Made by a program: the position numbers and the translations under genes
Shown: positions 1-8,915 of the stretch, one piece after another
Numbering within the stretch: position 1 is the first letter of the stretch
Layout of the letters: every line of letters begins with the position of its first letter
Notes under the pieces: model-generated
Databases searched by the model: none
What the model saw: only the letters and a program-made list of their open reading frames with translations
What the model was told of the DNA's origin: nothing
Assembly (NCBI GenBank): GCA_021734245.1
Contig: JAIPJH010000012.1
Coordinates: 1-44,741, forward strand
Length of the DNA stretch: 44,741 bases
Direction of reading: 5' to 3'
Origin: Candidatus Cloacimonadota bacterium
GTDB lineage: Bacteria > Cloacimonadota > Cloacimonadia > Cloacimonadales > TCS61

Positions 1-80
1 TGTCCAGCCAGGTAGCAGCATGGACAAAAGCAAGAAACAAAAAAGAATGCTCTATAAACTGGCAGTTTACCACCCAAGAT

Positions 81-1223
81 TCACGAGTTAAATTGAAACG
101 TCTCTATCCGACAATCGATGATTGACGGGTCACTAGTATTATCCGGCAAACCGAGATAGCGGTTACCGCCGGCTGCAAAGGAAATATTCTGAAAGCTCTC
201 AGAAAACAGACTACCGCTGCTGTTAACATAGAATTTTTCACTACCATCTTGTCCTGCCTGAAAAAAATTATCCCCAACAAAATTAACTTGAACTCCATCA
301 ACTCCGGCAGAATTAACATATACCCCGTCCATATCAGCTCTTCCAACCCAGAGTCCATTACCTTCAGAACCATTTACAACAAATCCCGCAGGATTTTCAG
401 TATTATAATTCATCGCAGTAGGAGTACCAATTTGCACCGCTTGAAAACCATTCCACAATATTTGATCAGCTTGATATCCACTTATTGTGTTAAATGACAA
501 GAAACCAGAATATTGTGTTCCGCTAGCAGTAACGCCATATGATGAATTATTAACATTCAGCCCATTATATACTCCACTTACAAATATCCCATCACCTGTA
601 TCACTTTGATTCTGGATACTGAGAACAGCATCTTCAGAGTTAGCAGTCATCGTATCGGGTCCCACTTTATGCAGATAAGTATCATCATAAATCTGGGTGA
701 TGCCGCTCAAGCCGGAGCCGTCACCCACATAAGCATCTGCAGTCATAGTTCCCGAGATTGTGGCGTTGCCGTCACCATCCTGCTGCACCACGCCGGAGAG
801 AGCCACGCCTTCCAGAGTGGCAGCATAAGCAGAAGTATCGGCATTGGCAGCCTGATAGGAGCGGATCGAGAACGGCACGGGCAGAAATTTCTGGCGCGGC
901 GTTATCTCTTCTCCGCCCACAAAAAAGGTGATGAAAAGTTCATCGCCGGCAAAGAGATCGGCAGGAAAAGCAGTGTCATTGCCCAGTTCCACGGCAAATA
1001 AACCGTCTTCGATATTCACAGAATAATGCAGTTCCGACCAGAGCTGTGTTCCAGCGGTCAGATCATCATAAATACGAAATTCGATCATTTTTGTGTCGTT
1101 AACCGGAATGCCGTCCGCATCCTGTAGCATTCCCTGAAAGTTTAGAGTACTTTGTTCTGAGAATAAAATTACACTCACAAGCACAATCAGTATAAAAACA
1201 AAAAAAACATGATTTCTTTTCAT
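81..1223 (-). CDS. secreted adhesin/tail-fibre-like hypothetical protein
   Basis: A 380-residue protein with an N-terminal signal peptide (MKRN, then a hydrophobic run to about residue 22). Residues 25-125 form a domain beginning LNFQGMLQDADGIPV and ending PRQKFLPVPFSIRSYQA, which is common at the head of secreted proteins of FCB bacteria. Around residue 165 is the short motif YVGDGSGLSGI, seen in phage tail-fibre-like and trimeric surface proteins. The rest is Gly/Asn/Ser-rich and low in charge, as expected for a beta-rich surface protein. No catalytic motif and no C-terminal sorting domain are visible. The start is set by a strong ribosome site (AAGGGGGG on the minus strand) just upstream. 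Exact function unknown; surface location is inferred. Confidence 0.75.
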   Translation of the reverse strand: MKRNHVFFVFILIVLVSVILFSEQSTLNFQGMLQDADGIPVNDTKMIEFRIYDDLTAGTQLWSELHYSVNIEDGLFAVELGNDTAFPADLFAGDELFITFFVGGEEITPRQKFLPVPFSIRSYQAANADTSAYAATLEGVALSGVVQQDGDGNATISGTMTADAYVGDGSGLSGITQIYDDTYLHKVGPDTMTANSEDAVLSIQNQSDTGDGIFVSGVYNGLNVNNSSYGVTASGTQYSGFLSFNTISGYQADQILWNGFQAVQIGTPTAMNYNTENPAGFVVNGSEGNGLWVGRADMDGVYVNSAGVDGVQVNFVGDNFFQAGQDGSEKFYVNSSGSLFSESFQNISFAAGGNRYLGLPDNTSDPSIIDCRIETFQFNS

Positions 1224-1600
1224 CGGATTTCCCCCCTTATAATATCGACTTCATTCCGCAAACATTTTTCCCAGAGAATCTTAATAATTAATCTGATTGA
1301 TTTATTGAATGCTGCTCATTTTAGTCAAGAAAAAAAATATAATTTGGAAGAAGCATTTCTTTTTACAGAAGTAATTTAGCTGCAACTTAGAATGGGGAAT
1401 ATAAAGATGATAATTATTAATTCTGCATTAGCAGGATACAGCTTTCAACGTCGGGTGAAAATTCAAAAGACAAAATTCAAACCAAAAGATAATTTGCTAC
1501 TATAATGAAAATTCATAAATTTGATTTTCACCGTGGCAGAACCAAGGTGTATTTCGCTAAATTTATTTCAGCAAGCTGAAAATCGAATTTTTATTATTTA

Positions 1601-1636
1601 CCCCTCTGCCTTCGGCATCTCCCCTCAAACAGGGGA
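1601..1636. repeat. short GC-rich hairpin repeat
   Basis: Two adjacent small hairpins (GCC-TTC-GGC and CCCCT-CAAAC-AGGGG) in an otherwise AT-rich gap. Similar C5-6/G5-6 hairpins lie at 23925-23941 and around 37909-37924, so this looks like a dispersed element rather than a terminator: no T-run follows. Confidence 0.45.
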
Positions 1637-1712
1637 GAAAATTTGGAAAACCCCGACGCCGAGCAGCAAGGAATTTTTTCGATTAAATCTTTAACACTAT
1701 AAAAAAAATACT

Positions 1713-1735
1713 TTGACATTTCTGACCGGTGGTCA
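1713..1735 (+). promoter_or_regulatory. TetR-gene promoter with palindromic operator
   Basis: A TTGACA box at 1713-1718 is followed by the inverted repeat TGACC-GGT-GGTCA at 1723-1735, 35 bases before the TetR start. The palindrome sits inside the promoter spacer, where a bound dimer would block RNA polymerase. Autoregulation of the regulator, and of the operon that follows it, is inferred from position. No good TATAAT is visible downstream. Confidence 0.6.
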
Positions 1736-1769
1736 TTTTCTGACTCTTGAAGAAATTTAGAAGGATTTT

Positions 1770-2408
1770 ATGGGAATTCTGGAAAGAAAGGAGCGGGAGA
1801 AAGAGCAGCGTAAGATCGATATAATCGATGCTGCAGAAAAGGTATTTTTCTCCAAAGGCTTTGATAACGCCAGCATGAATGATGTGGCTGAACAAGCTGA
1901 ATTGAGCAAGGGAACACTTTATCTTTATTTCAACAGCAAAAATGAACTCTGTATGGCTATCATCGTTCGTAGTTTGGAAAAGATTTTGGAGCTGTTCCAG
2001 AAAATTATTGATAAAAATTGTAATGGCCTGAAAAAATTACAATTGATCTCCGAAGAATTCTTAAATTTTACCATCGCTCATCCAAAATATTATAAAGCAC
2101 TACTCACTTTTAGAAATCATAGTATTGAATGTTCTGAAACTGGATATATTTATCAGGAAAGTTTAAAAAAAAATTCAGAGATCAATGATTTGATAAAAAA
2201 AATAATCGAATCTGGTCATGCTGATAACAGCATCTCACCTACTGCTGATGCTGCAAAACTTGCTCAGGCGATCTGGGGAAACTTGACAGGATTTCTTCCA
2301 GGATGCATATTAGCAAAGAATCAGATGAACAAGCAGACTGATGTAGAACCTGCTGTAGTTCTGAGATATATCTTCGAGCTGATACAAAATGCAATAAAAG
2401 CTCAATAA
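1770..2408 (+). CDS. TetR/AcrR-family transcriptional regulator
   Basis: A 212-residue regulator. Residues 13-60 are the TetR helix-turn-helix domain (IIDAAEKVFFSKGFDNASMNDVAEQ, then LSKGTLYLYFNSKNEL), and the C-terminal part is an all-helical ligand-binding and dimerisation domain with no recognisable ligand type. AAGGA precedes the ATG. The gene ends 11 bases before mrpE with no terminator, so it is probably the first gene of the respiratory-complex operon and likely controls it through the palindrome at 1723-1735. TetR proteins are usually repressors relieved by a small ligand; the ligand here is unknown. Confidence 0.9.
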   Translation: MGILERKEREKEQRKIDIIDAAEKVFFSKGFDNASMNDVAEQAELSKGTLYLYFNSKNELCMAIIVRSLEKILELFQKIIDKNCNGLKKLQLISEEFLNFTIAHPKYYKALLTFRNHSIECSETGYIYQESLKKNSEINDLIKKIIESGHADNSISPTADAAKLAQAIWGNLTGFLPGCILAKNQMNKQTDVEPAVVLRYIFELIQNAIKAQ

Positions 2409-2419
2409 CAGGAGTTTTG

Positions 2420-2914
2420 ATGAAATTTTTTAAAAAAGCTGTTTTCTTATTTATCACACTATTTCTCATCTGGATATTACTTACAGGTTTGCACCCACAG
2501 GAATTGATCATTGGAGCAATTGTAGCTTTAATTATCATGTTGATCTTCCTGGGAAGTGCGGAAATTTTTGCTGAGATCAAACTAACGCCAAAAGCATTTG
2601 TTTTCTGGTTGATCTACATTTTTGTGTTTTTGTGGGAACTTATCAAATCGAATCTGGATGTTGCTTTCAGGGTTTTAAATCCAAAACTTCCCATCAATCC
2701 GGGAATCGTGAAAGTTAAAACAAATCTTAAATCTAAGATCGGCAGAATAATCCTGGCAAATTCTATTACACTTACTCCGGGAACGCTGACCGTAGAAACT
2801 AAAGATGATTTCTTCTATATTCACTGGATCGATATAAGCTCTACCGATATCGAAGGAGCTACGAATGCAATTGTGGCAAAATTTGAAAAATATCTGGAGG
2901 TGATCTTTGGATAA
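2420..2914 (+). CDS. mrpE: Mrp/Mbx antiporter module subunit E (MnhE-like)
   Basis: Short membrane protein of the MnhE/MrpE family (MbhA/MbxA in archaeal complexes). Two or three N-terminal membrane helices (residues about 5-75) are followed by a soluble tail with the family pattern LNPKLPINPGIVKV and SITLTPGTLTVE. It belongs to the ion-translocating Mrp module of the complex encoded here. The ATG at 2420 is chosen because GGAG at 2411-2414 is well spaced for it; a TTG at 2417 lies too close to that site. It overlaps the next gene by 8 bases. Confidence 0.88.
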   Translation: MKFFKKAVFLFITLFLIWILLTGLHPQELIIGAIVALIIMLIFLGSAEIFAEIKLTPKAFVFWLIYIFVFLWELIKSNLDVAFRVLNPKLPINPGIVKVKTNLKSKIGRIILANSITLTPGTLTVETKDDFFYIHWIDISSTDIEGATNAIVAKFEKYLEVIFG

Positions 2915-3176
2915 TCTAGCCAATCTTATCTACAACATCGCAGCATATTTGGCTTTGGCAGGAATGATAATCGCACTCATTCGAATGCTGAAAGGACCAA
3001 CTGCGGCTGACAGAGTAGTAGCACTCGATGTAATGACAATCATTTCCATTTCACTGATCGTTTTCATTGCCGCCCTGCTGAAAAGGATCATCTACATTGA
3101 TGTAGCTCTGGTTTATGCACTCATGAGTTTCATCGGAGTAATAGCGATCGCCCGTTACTTGGAAAGGGGGCTATAA
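2907..3176 (+). CDS. mrpF: Mrp/Mbx antiporter module subunit F
   Basis: An 89-residue, three-helix membrane protein of the MrpF/MnhF family (MbhB/MbxB). The conserved stretch MLKGPTAADRVVALD at about residues 27-41 is the family signature and contains the conserved Asp-Arg and second Asp. It starts with TTG at 2907, inside the end of mrpE, behind a strong GGAGGTGA. It is part of the Mrp ion-translocating module, and translation is probably coupled to mrpE. Confidence 0.9.
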   Translation: MDNLANLIYNIAAYLALAGMIIALIRMLKGPTAADRVVALDVMTIISISLIVFIAALLKRIIYIDVALVYALMSFIGVIAIARYLERGL

Positions 3177-3536
3177 ATGGAATTAATTGGAGCTATAGTT
3201 ACACTGATCGGAGCAATATTCCTTTTCCTGGGAGCTCTGGGAATTCTGCGAATGCCAGATGTATATAATAGAATGCAGGCGGGAACGAAAGCAACAACCC
3301 TGGGTAGTATTTTCTTCCTGTTTGGAATCTGCATCGGTCATTCTGTAGGAGTTTGTTTCTGGAAAATCGTTCTGTTAATTTTATTCCTGATTTTCACAAA
3401 TCCTATTTCGTCTCACACCTTGGCACGAGCTGCTCATTTTGCCGGGATCAAGTTAGCAAAACGTTCCGTGAAAGACGATCTGGAAAAGGATGAAAATGAA
3501 TCTGTTAATGAAGATTTTAAGGGAGAAGAAATATGA
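3177..3536 (+). CDS. mrpG: Mrp/Mbx antiporter module subunit G
   Basis: A 119-residue membrane protein of the MrpG/MnhG family (MbhC/MbxC). Three hydrophobic helices are visible, and the family signature GILRMPDVYNRMQAGTKA is at about residues 23-40. The C-terminal 25 residues are a charged tail rich in Glu, Asp and Lys. The ATG directly follows the mrpF stop, with AAGGGG inside the mrpF end as ribosome site. Component of the ion-translocating module. Confidence 0.9.
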   Translation: MELIGAIVTLIGAIFLFLGALGILRMPDVYNRMQAGTKATTLGSIFFLFGICIGHSVGVCFWKIVLLILFLIFTNPISSHTLARAAHFAGIKLAKRSVKDDLEKDENESVNEDFKGEEI

Positions 3537-3820
3537 TTTCCACAATAATTATTGTACTTGGTATTATCATGATCTTTGCAGCATTTATGGCAATCTATTT
3601 CCAAAACCTGGTTTCGGCTATCCTTAGTGCCGGAGTTATCAGTTTACTTGCCAGTATTATTTATATTTTGCTTGCTGCACCAGACGTAGCGATGACAGAA
3701 GCTGCTATCGGATCAGGATTGACCACGGTAGTCTTTCTTTATGCCTTCAATAAAATTAGAAAAATGAAAGTGGAAAACAGGCAGAAAGCAGCTAACGTAA
3801 AAGGAGAAGAAAATGGTTAA
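3533..3820 (+). CDS. DUF4040 antiporter-module subunit (MbhD/MbxD-like)
   Basis: A 95-residue protein with three membrane helices, matching the DUF4040 family found as MbhD/MbxD in archaeal complexes and as part of the MrpA C-terminal region in ordinary Mrp antiporters. The family core LLAAPDVAMTEAAIGSGLTT is at residues about 46-65 and contains the conserved acidic residue of this subunit. The start overlaps the mrpG stop (ATGA). In classical Mrp operons this domain is fused to MrpA; a separate gene is typical of the Mbh/Mbx arrangement. Confidence 0.87.
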   Translation: MISTIIIVLGIIMIFAAFMAIYFQNLVSAILSAGVISLLASIIYILLAAPDVAMTEAAIGSGLTTVVFLYAFNKIRKMKVENRQKAANVKGEENG

Positions 3821-4496
3821 AAGATTCTTCACCTTCCTTTTTATTATATTCCTTATTTATATATTGTTTCCGATGTTCTATGTTATTTTCAGTGATACTG
3901 AACTTAATCCGCTGGCAGCAAATTACGTGAGTGCAGGACCCGATGAACTGGGCAGCCAGAACCTGGTAACATCTGTAATTGTTACTTATCGTGGATTGGA
4001 CACTTTAGGCGAAGTTACTGTTCTGTTCATTGCCACAGCTGGTGTGGGTTTTCTACTGAAAACTAAAGAAGCAAAATCTAAAAAGAGAAAAGCTTCTGAA
4101 CTTCTGCAGACAGGATCCGGTTTCTTAGCACCTATTATAATTTTATTTGGTGTTTATATCTTTTCCCATGGCCATCTTACACCTGGTGGTGGCTTTCAAG
4201 GTGGAGTTATAATCGCTACTGGTATATTGCTGTTGATGCTGGCAAACGTGAACTGGAAAATGAATAAAACTGTGTTACACACAATTGAATCTCTTTCCGG
4301 TGCATTTTATATTGTAATTGGTTTACTGGGAATTTTCCTGGCAGGCGGATTTCTGGATAATCGCATTTTACCTCTGGGAGAATTTGGTACACTTTTCAGT
4401 GCCGGAGCTATTCCCATAATTTACTCTCTGATTGGACTAAAAGTAGGTTCCGAACTGGTGGGAATTCTGGATAACTTGAGCGGGGAGGAAGCATGA
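3813..4496 (+). CDS. mrpB: MbhE-MnhB fused antiporter-module subunit (MbxF-like)
   Basis: A 227-residue protein joining two small Mrp-module domains. The N-terminal part carries NLVTSVIVTYRGLDTLGEVTVL (about residues 50-71), the MbhE pattern; the C-terminal part from about residue 95 is MnhB/MrpB, with the signature HGHLTPGGGFQGG at about 120-132. About six membrane helices are visible. In Mbh these domains are two genes (E and F); one fused protein here fits the Mbx-type layout. It overlaps both neighbours by a few bases. Confidence 0.87.
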   Translation: MVKRFFTFLFIIFLIYILFPMFYVIFSDTELNPLAANYVSAGPDELGSQNLVTSVIVTYRGLDTLGEVTVLFIATAGVGFLLKTKEAKSKKRKASELLQTGSGFLAPIIILFGVYIFSHGHLTPGGGFQGGVIIATGILLLMLANVNWKMNKTVLHTIESLSGAFYIVIGLLGIFLAGGFLDNRILPLGEFGTLFSAGAIPIIYSLIGLKVGSELVGILDNLSGEEA

Positions 4497-4846
4497 TCTT
4501 AGTTTCAATGCTTGGCTTTATTCTTATCATTATTGGTTTGTGGGGAATGCTGACTCAGAAAAATATCATCAAGATGATCATTGGATTTTCCATAATCGAT
4601 ACCGGAATTCATCTCGTGATAGTTTCCATTGGCTACCTGAAAGACCGCACAGCTCCCATTTTGGATGCTGCAGTTGAAAAAGCAACAGCAGTAGAAAGAG
4701 TAGTCGACCCTGTTCCCTCTGCTCTGGTTCTAACTGCAATTGTAATCGGGCTGGCCGTTACAGCGCTCATGCTGGTTTACGCCGTGCAAATGTATAAACA
4801 TAAAAAATCATTGCAGATAAATGATTTTGAGGAGTTGAAATGGTAA
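4493..4846 (+). CDS. mrpC: Mrp/Mbx antiporter module subunit C (NuoK-like)
   Basis: A 117-residue, three-helix membrane protein of the MrpC/MnhC/NuoK family (MbhG/MbxG). The last helix contains DPVPSALVLTAIVIGLAVTAL, the most conserved part of the family. Between helices two and three is a loop (about residues 45-70) longer than in NuoK but usual in Mbh/Mbx homologues. The ATG overlaps the preceding stop, and the end overlaps the next start by 7 bases. Confidence 0.9.
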   Translation: MILVSMLGFILIIIGLWGMLTQKNIIKMIIGFSIIDTGIHLVIVSIGYLKDRTAPILDAAVEKATAVERVVDPVPSALVLTAIVIGLAVTALMLVYAVQMYKHKKSLQINDFEELKW

Positions 4847-7800
4847 ATCCTATCTGGATACTGCTTGTAACTTTGGGAATTGCCTTCCTGATAGCTTTAT
4901 TTGATAAACTCTCTCGAAGTTTATCTCAACTTGTCTTTTTTGGAGCTTTGGTATTAACTACGGCTATTTCGGCTCAATGGTTTTTTAATATTCTATATGG
5001 TGGTGAAGGAACACAGATTTTCACAGCCGGCACGATTCCACCGATCTCGATCAATTTGCAAATGGGCCTGGAAGAATCATTATTCACTTTTCTTATAAAT
5101 CTGGCAGCTCTGCTTTCAGCTTTGTATCTTGCTCCAAAATTCCGACTGGCAAAATCGTATGCTTTGTCATTGTATCTGGCATTGGTTCTGGGTTTGAACG
5201 GACTGGTGATGACGCGTGATTTATTCAACGTATTTGTTTTTCTGGAAATCACTGCCATTTCCACTTACGGTTTGATCGCCCTGAATAAAAATACACAAAG
5301 CCTTTCTGCCGGATTTAAATATCTCATCGCCGGAGGATTAGCTTCTGCTTTCTTCCTGCTGGGAACGATTTACATCTACAAATTCACCGGAACATTAAAT
5401 ATCGATTTTATTATCAATTCTCAGGAAATGCTATCAGGAAAACTTGGATTTCTGGCATTATTTCTGCTACTTTCTGCAGTTCTAATTGAGCTGAAACCAT
5501 TTCCTGCCAACGGTTGGGCATTGGATGTTTATCAAGCCGCCGATCCGGGTATTTCGGCTCTCATTGCAGCAGCTTCATCGGCTGCCATATTTTTTGTGTT
5601 TTATAAATTAATTTTTCTTTTTGATGCCATTCTTCCCGCCATCACGGTTTTGGGAATGATCACTTTTATCGGCTCGAATCTGGTTGCTCTGAAGCAGACG
5701 AATGGACGCCGATTGCTGGGCTATTCTTCCATTGCACAAATGGGATTGCTTCTGGCTGCCTTAGCTTTGATCTTCCAATTTTCCGATTTGGAAAGTGTGG
5801 GAAATTCTATTTTTGTAATTATTGGTGGTTTGTTCATCAATCACTTCCTGGCAAAAGCTGGTTTATTCTGGTTAGCAGGAATGGTTAAAGGACAGAAGCT
5901 GGAAGATTTTGCCGTTTTGAAATCCGATCCCATGAAAATTATCATGTTCACTTCATTTTTGTTCGCACTTATCGGTTTACCACCATTTCCGGGTTTCTGG
6001 GCAAAATGGGAGCTTATAATGCAGTTGGCAGCCAACAATATGTTACCCTTGATAGGCTTGATCTTATTCGGATCGCTGCTGGAAGCTGTTTACCTGCTGC
6101 GCTGGCTGGTAAAGATCGTTTCCTCAAAAACTAAAGAACCATCAACTTATAACTTTAATAAAGTTCTTCCTGTTTCGTTATTCTTTTTGCTGCTTTATCT
6201 TTTTGGCTTGATCTCCTCGAATCATCTGGAAGGTTCCGATCCACTCTACCTCTTCCCCATCATGTTTGGAGCAATTTTGTATGCCCTGGACTGGCTGCCT
6301 GCAAAAATGAAAACTTTTCTGGTGATTTTTATTACATTGGGAACCGGATATTTGATTGTGCCGGAACTTTCTGGAATTCGCTATATTTTTGGAATTATGT
6401 TTATCGCTGGAAGTGCTATTCTGCTGATAACCACATTACATTCCAAAGGAATCCGAAGAGGATTTTATCCGCTTATCGTGATGCTGATAACTTCGCTATC
6501 CGGTCTTCTGCAGGCAGAAACGACTCTGCAGTTTTTCCTCTCCTGGGAAATCATGGCGATCAGTGCTTTTCTGCTGATATTACGAGGAAAATTCTCTGCT
6601 CCGCATGCTTTGCGATATATTTTATTCTCCACTTTAGGAAGTTATTTCATACTTACAGCTTTTGGTTTTGCTTTTCGAGAAAACGGTAATGTGCTGCTGG
6701 AATCTTTTGCCATGATCTACACTTCCGCTCCCACAATTTTAATTTTCCTTTCTCTGGGATTTTCGATAAAAAGCGGTGCTTTGGGCCTTCATTTATGGTT
6801 GCCGGGTTCATATGCAGAAGCTGAAGATGATTTTTCACCGTTTGTTTCGTCGCTACTCAGTAAAGCAGGAATTTTTGGATTCCTGATATTCCTGGGAATT
6901 TTCGGTAAAAACTTTCTGGGAGACACTTCGATTACCGTTCTACTGGGATGGATTGGAGTTTTAACAGCCTTCTTCGGAGCGTTGATGGCAATTTTCCAGG
7001 AAGACATCAAATATCTTCTGGCTTATTCCAGTATGAGTCAGATCGGTTACATCGTGCTTACGGTTGCCTCTCTCAGTCATCTGGGCTGGGTTGCGGCTAT
7101 TTATATGAGTGTAAATCACTTCCTGTTCAAAGCGATCTTGTTCATCACGGTCGCCGGAGTAATATCCCGAGTGGGAACGCGAAATATGTTTGAAATGGGC
7201 GGTCTTATCAAGAAAATGCCATTATCATTTGTAGCTGTTCTCATTTCCATCATCGCCATTTCAGGCGTTCCGCCGTTAACAGGATTTGGCAGTAAATGGT
7301 TGATGTACAACGCATTATTTGATAAAGGCTGGTATCTGCAGGCAGGATTAGCTTTCTTTTCCGGAGCAATTTCGTTCCTGTATCTTTTCCGTTTGATCCA
7401 CACGATCTTTCTGGGACAGGGAAAAACTGCTCACAAAAAAGTGAAAGAGGCTTCACCGTTTTACATTGTTCCCTCATTTCTGCTCATCATGGTCATCATG
7501 GCATTTTCCACATATCCAAATCTTTTGATAAAACCAATTACTGCAGCTGTGGAAACACATTTTGCCACAAACATAAATTGGGAAAATTACACTCTGATCA
7601 GTCCGTTTGGTTATTGGAATGGCTATAATGTAATGCTTGTAACGATGGGTGTTTTCATGCTGCCACTTATCTGGATTTCACTGCGCATCCGCTCGATTCG
7701 TAAAGTAAAACAGTTCAACATAGTTTACGCAGCCGAACGACCGGAAAAACCGGAAACTACTCATTTTGCCTACAATTTCTTTGCGCCCTATCAGAAGGCT

Positions 7801-7971
7801 CTGGGATTTCTGGTGGAGCCCCGTGTAACCAAAATCTGGAATTCTGTTGTAGAATGGACTTATTCCATTTCCGCATCATTAAGGCATATTTATACAGGAA
7901 ATGGTCAAACCTACGGACTTCACATCATAATGTATATAGTAATAATTTATTTTGCAATTGGAATAAAATAA
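4840..7971 (+). CDS. double antiporter subunit: fused MbxH-MbxH' (two NuoL/M/N-type domains)
   Basis: A 1043-residue membrane protein made of two consecutive proton/sodium-conducting (NuoL/M/N, MrpD) domains. Domain one (about 1-480) has the ion-channel residues E136 (FVFLEITAIS), K219 (ELKPFP), K339 and K389 (GFWAKWE). Domain two (about 490-930) has E570 (FLSWEIMAIS), K644 (IKSGALGLHLWLPG), K675, K764 and K819 (GFGSKW). Both halves therefore look functional. A C-terminal tail of about 100 residues ends in another helix. In archaeal Mbx operons H and H' are two adjacent genes; here they are one. The start has GAGGAG 6 bases upstream. Expected role: two ion-translocation paths driven by the electron-transfer module downstream. 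Confidence 0.9.
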   Translation: MVNPIWILLVTLGIAFLIALFDKLSRSLSQLVFFGALVLTTAISAQWFFNILYGGEGTQIFTAGTIPPISINLQMGLEESLFTFLINLAALLSALYLAPKFRLAKSYALSLYLALVLGLNGLVMTRDLFNVFVFLEITAISTYGLIALNKNTQSLSAGFKYLIAGGLASAFFLLGTIYIYKFTGTLNIDFIINSQEMLSGKLGFLALFLLLSAVLIELKPFPANGWALDVYQAADPGISALIAAASSAAIFFVFYKLIFLFDAILPAITVLGMITFIGSNLVALKQTNGRRLLGYSSIAQMGLLLAALALIFQFSDLESVGNSIFVIIGGLFINHFLAKAGLFWLAGMVKGQKLEDFAVLKSDPMKIIMFTSFLFALIGLPPFPGFWAKWELIMQLAANNMLPLIGLILFGSLLEAVYLLRWLVKIVSSKTKEPSTYNFNKVLPVSLFFLLLYLFGLISSNHLEGSDPLYLFPIMFGAILYALDWLPAKMKTFLVIFITLGTGYLIVPELSGIRYIFGIMFIAGSAILLITTLHSKGIRRGFYPLIVMLITSLSGLLQAETTLQFFLSWEIMAISAFLLILRGKFSAPHALRYILFSTLGSYFILTAFGFAFRENGNVLLESFAMIYTSAPTILIFLSLGFSIKSGALGLHLWLPGSYAEAEDDFSPFVSSLLSKAGIFGFLIFLGIFGKNFLGDTSITVLLGWIGVLTAFFGALMAIFQEDIKYLLAYSSMSQIGYIVLTVASLSHLGWVAAIYMSVNHFLFKAILFITVAGVISRVGTRNMFEMGGLIKKMPLSFVAVLISIIAISGVPPLTGFGSKWLMYNALFDKGWYLQAGLAFFSGAISFLYLFRLIHTIFLGQGKTAHKKVKEASPFYIVPSFLLIMVIMAFSTYPNLLIKPITAAVETHFATNINWENYTLISPFGYWNGYNVMLVTMGVFMLPLIWISLRIRSIRKVKQFNIVYAAERPEKPETTHFAYNFFAPYQKALGFLVEPRVTKIWNSVVEWTYSISASLRHIYTGNGQTYGLHIIMYIVIIYFAIGIK

Positions 7972-7984
7972 TTAGGAGAGTTTG

Positions 7985-8902
7985 ATGGAATTTAGTTTTC
8001 CGAATTCAATATATTTTGCGATAATTTCACTGGCATTTGCTATAATTTATGGTTTATTCATGTTTGGCTTTGTAGCCAGGATCGTGGCACGTGTTCATGG
8101 AAGAATTGGAATGCCGGTCTGGCAGCCGTTTCTGGATATCATCAAAAACAACGGCAAACGCACCATGATATCACATGGAATAATGTTTTATCTTGGTTCT
8201 GTATTTCGTTTAGCTGGTGGACTGGGATTATATCTTTTTATGCCGGTTTTATACGGTTCAGAATTTTTTGCCAATTTCAGTTTCAGCGGAGATCTGCTTC
8301 TTTTGATGTATTTCTTCTTTTTTGGCCAGTTGGGAATGGCTTTGGGTGCTGGAGAAAGCGGACATCCTTACGCTGCAATGGGAGTAAGTAGAGGACTTTC
8401 TCAAATGACGGCCTTTGAAGTTCCCTACACTTTAGCGGTTATTTCTCTGGTAATCCAATATAAAACTTTAAACGTGCTTGATATTGTTGCCGCTCAACAA
8501 GGTTCATTTCTAAACTGGACGCTCTTCACAAATCCCCTGGCAGTAACAGCTGCTATTTTAGCAATGCTGGGAATGAACATGCATTCACCGTTCGATATTG
8601 TGCGTGCACCACAGGAAATTCCAGTTGGACCTCCAGTTGAACATCACAGCGCTTTTCTGGGAATGCTGCAGACAAATCGAGCTCTATTCAATGTTGCAAA
8701 ACTGATTTTATTCATGAATCTTTTCTTCGGTGGTGCTACGAATCTTATTGTGCTTATCATCAAAACTTTCCTCATTTATATGATTTCGGTTGTGGTTGGC
8801 GTTGCCTTCCCACGTTTCCGAACCGAACAATCGATCCGATTTTTCCTGGGAATTCCAACCATTATTGGAATTCTATCGATAATATTCTGGGCAATAAAAT
8901 AA
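7985..8902 (+). CDS. NuoH-like membrane anchor subunit (MbxM-like)
   Basis: A 305-residue, roughly eight-helix membrane protein of the NuoH/HycD/MbhM family. It anchors the peripheral electron-transfer arm and links it to the ion channels. Family signatures are ARVHGRIGMPVWQPFLDIIK at about 34-53, GAGESGHPYAAMGVSRGLSQM at about 120-140, and the acidic loop FDIVRAPQEIPVGPPVEHHS at about 202-221. The ATG at 7985 is preferred over the TTG at 7982 because AGGAG lies 6 bases before it. Confidence 0.9.
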   Translation: MEFSFPNSIYFAIISLAFAIIYGLFMFGFVARIVARVHGRIGMPVWQPFLDIIKNNGKRTMISHGIMFYLGSVFRLAGGLGLYLFMPVLYGSEFFANFSFSGDLLLLMYFFFFGQLGMALGAGESGHPYAAMGVSRGLSQMTAFEVPYTLAVISLVIQYKTLNVLDIVAAQQGSFLNWTLFTNPLAVTAAILAMLGMNMHSPFDIVRAPQEIPVGPPVEHHSAFLGMLQTNRALFNVAKLILFMNLFFGGATNLIVLIIKTFLIYMISVVVGVAFPRFRTEQSIRFFLGIPTIIGILSIIFWAIK

Positions 8903-8915
8903 GGAGAGCCTTCCA

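Larger units (their letters stand above)
1224..1769. other. intergenic region with small hairpins
   Basis: No gene is visible in these 546 bases. The left part holds the leader of the minus-strand gene, including a TTGACT box on the minus strand at 1323-1328. The middle holds short inverted repeats: TTCAGC/GCTGAA at 1567-1580, GCC/GGC at 1608-1616 and CCCCT/AGGGG at 1621-1635. The right end holds the TetR promoter and operator, listed separately. Confidence 0.6.

Noticed and set aside
249-1001. Plus-strand reading frames opposite the first secreted protein
   Set aside because: They have no signal, no ribosome site and lie fully inside a better-supported minus-strand gene.
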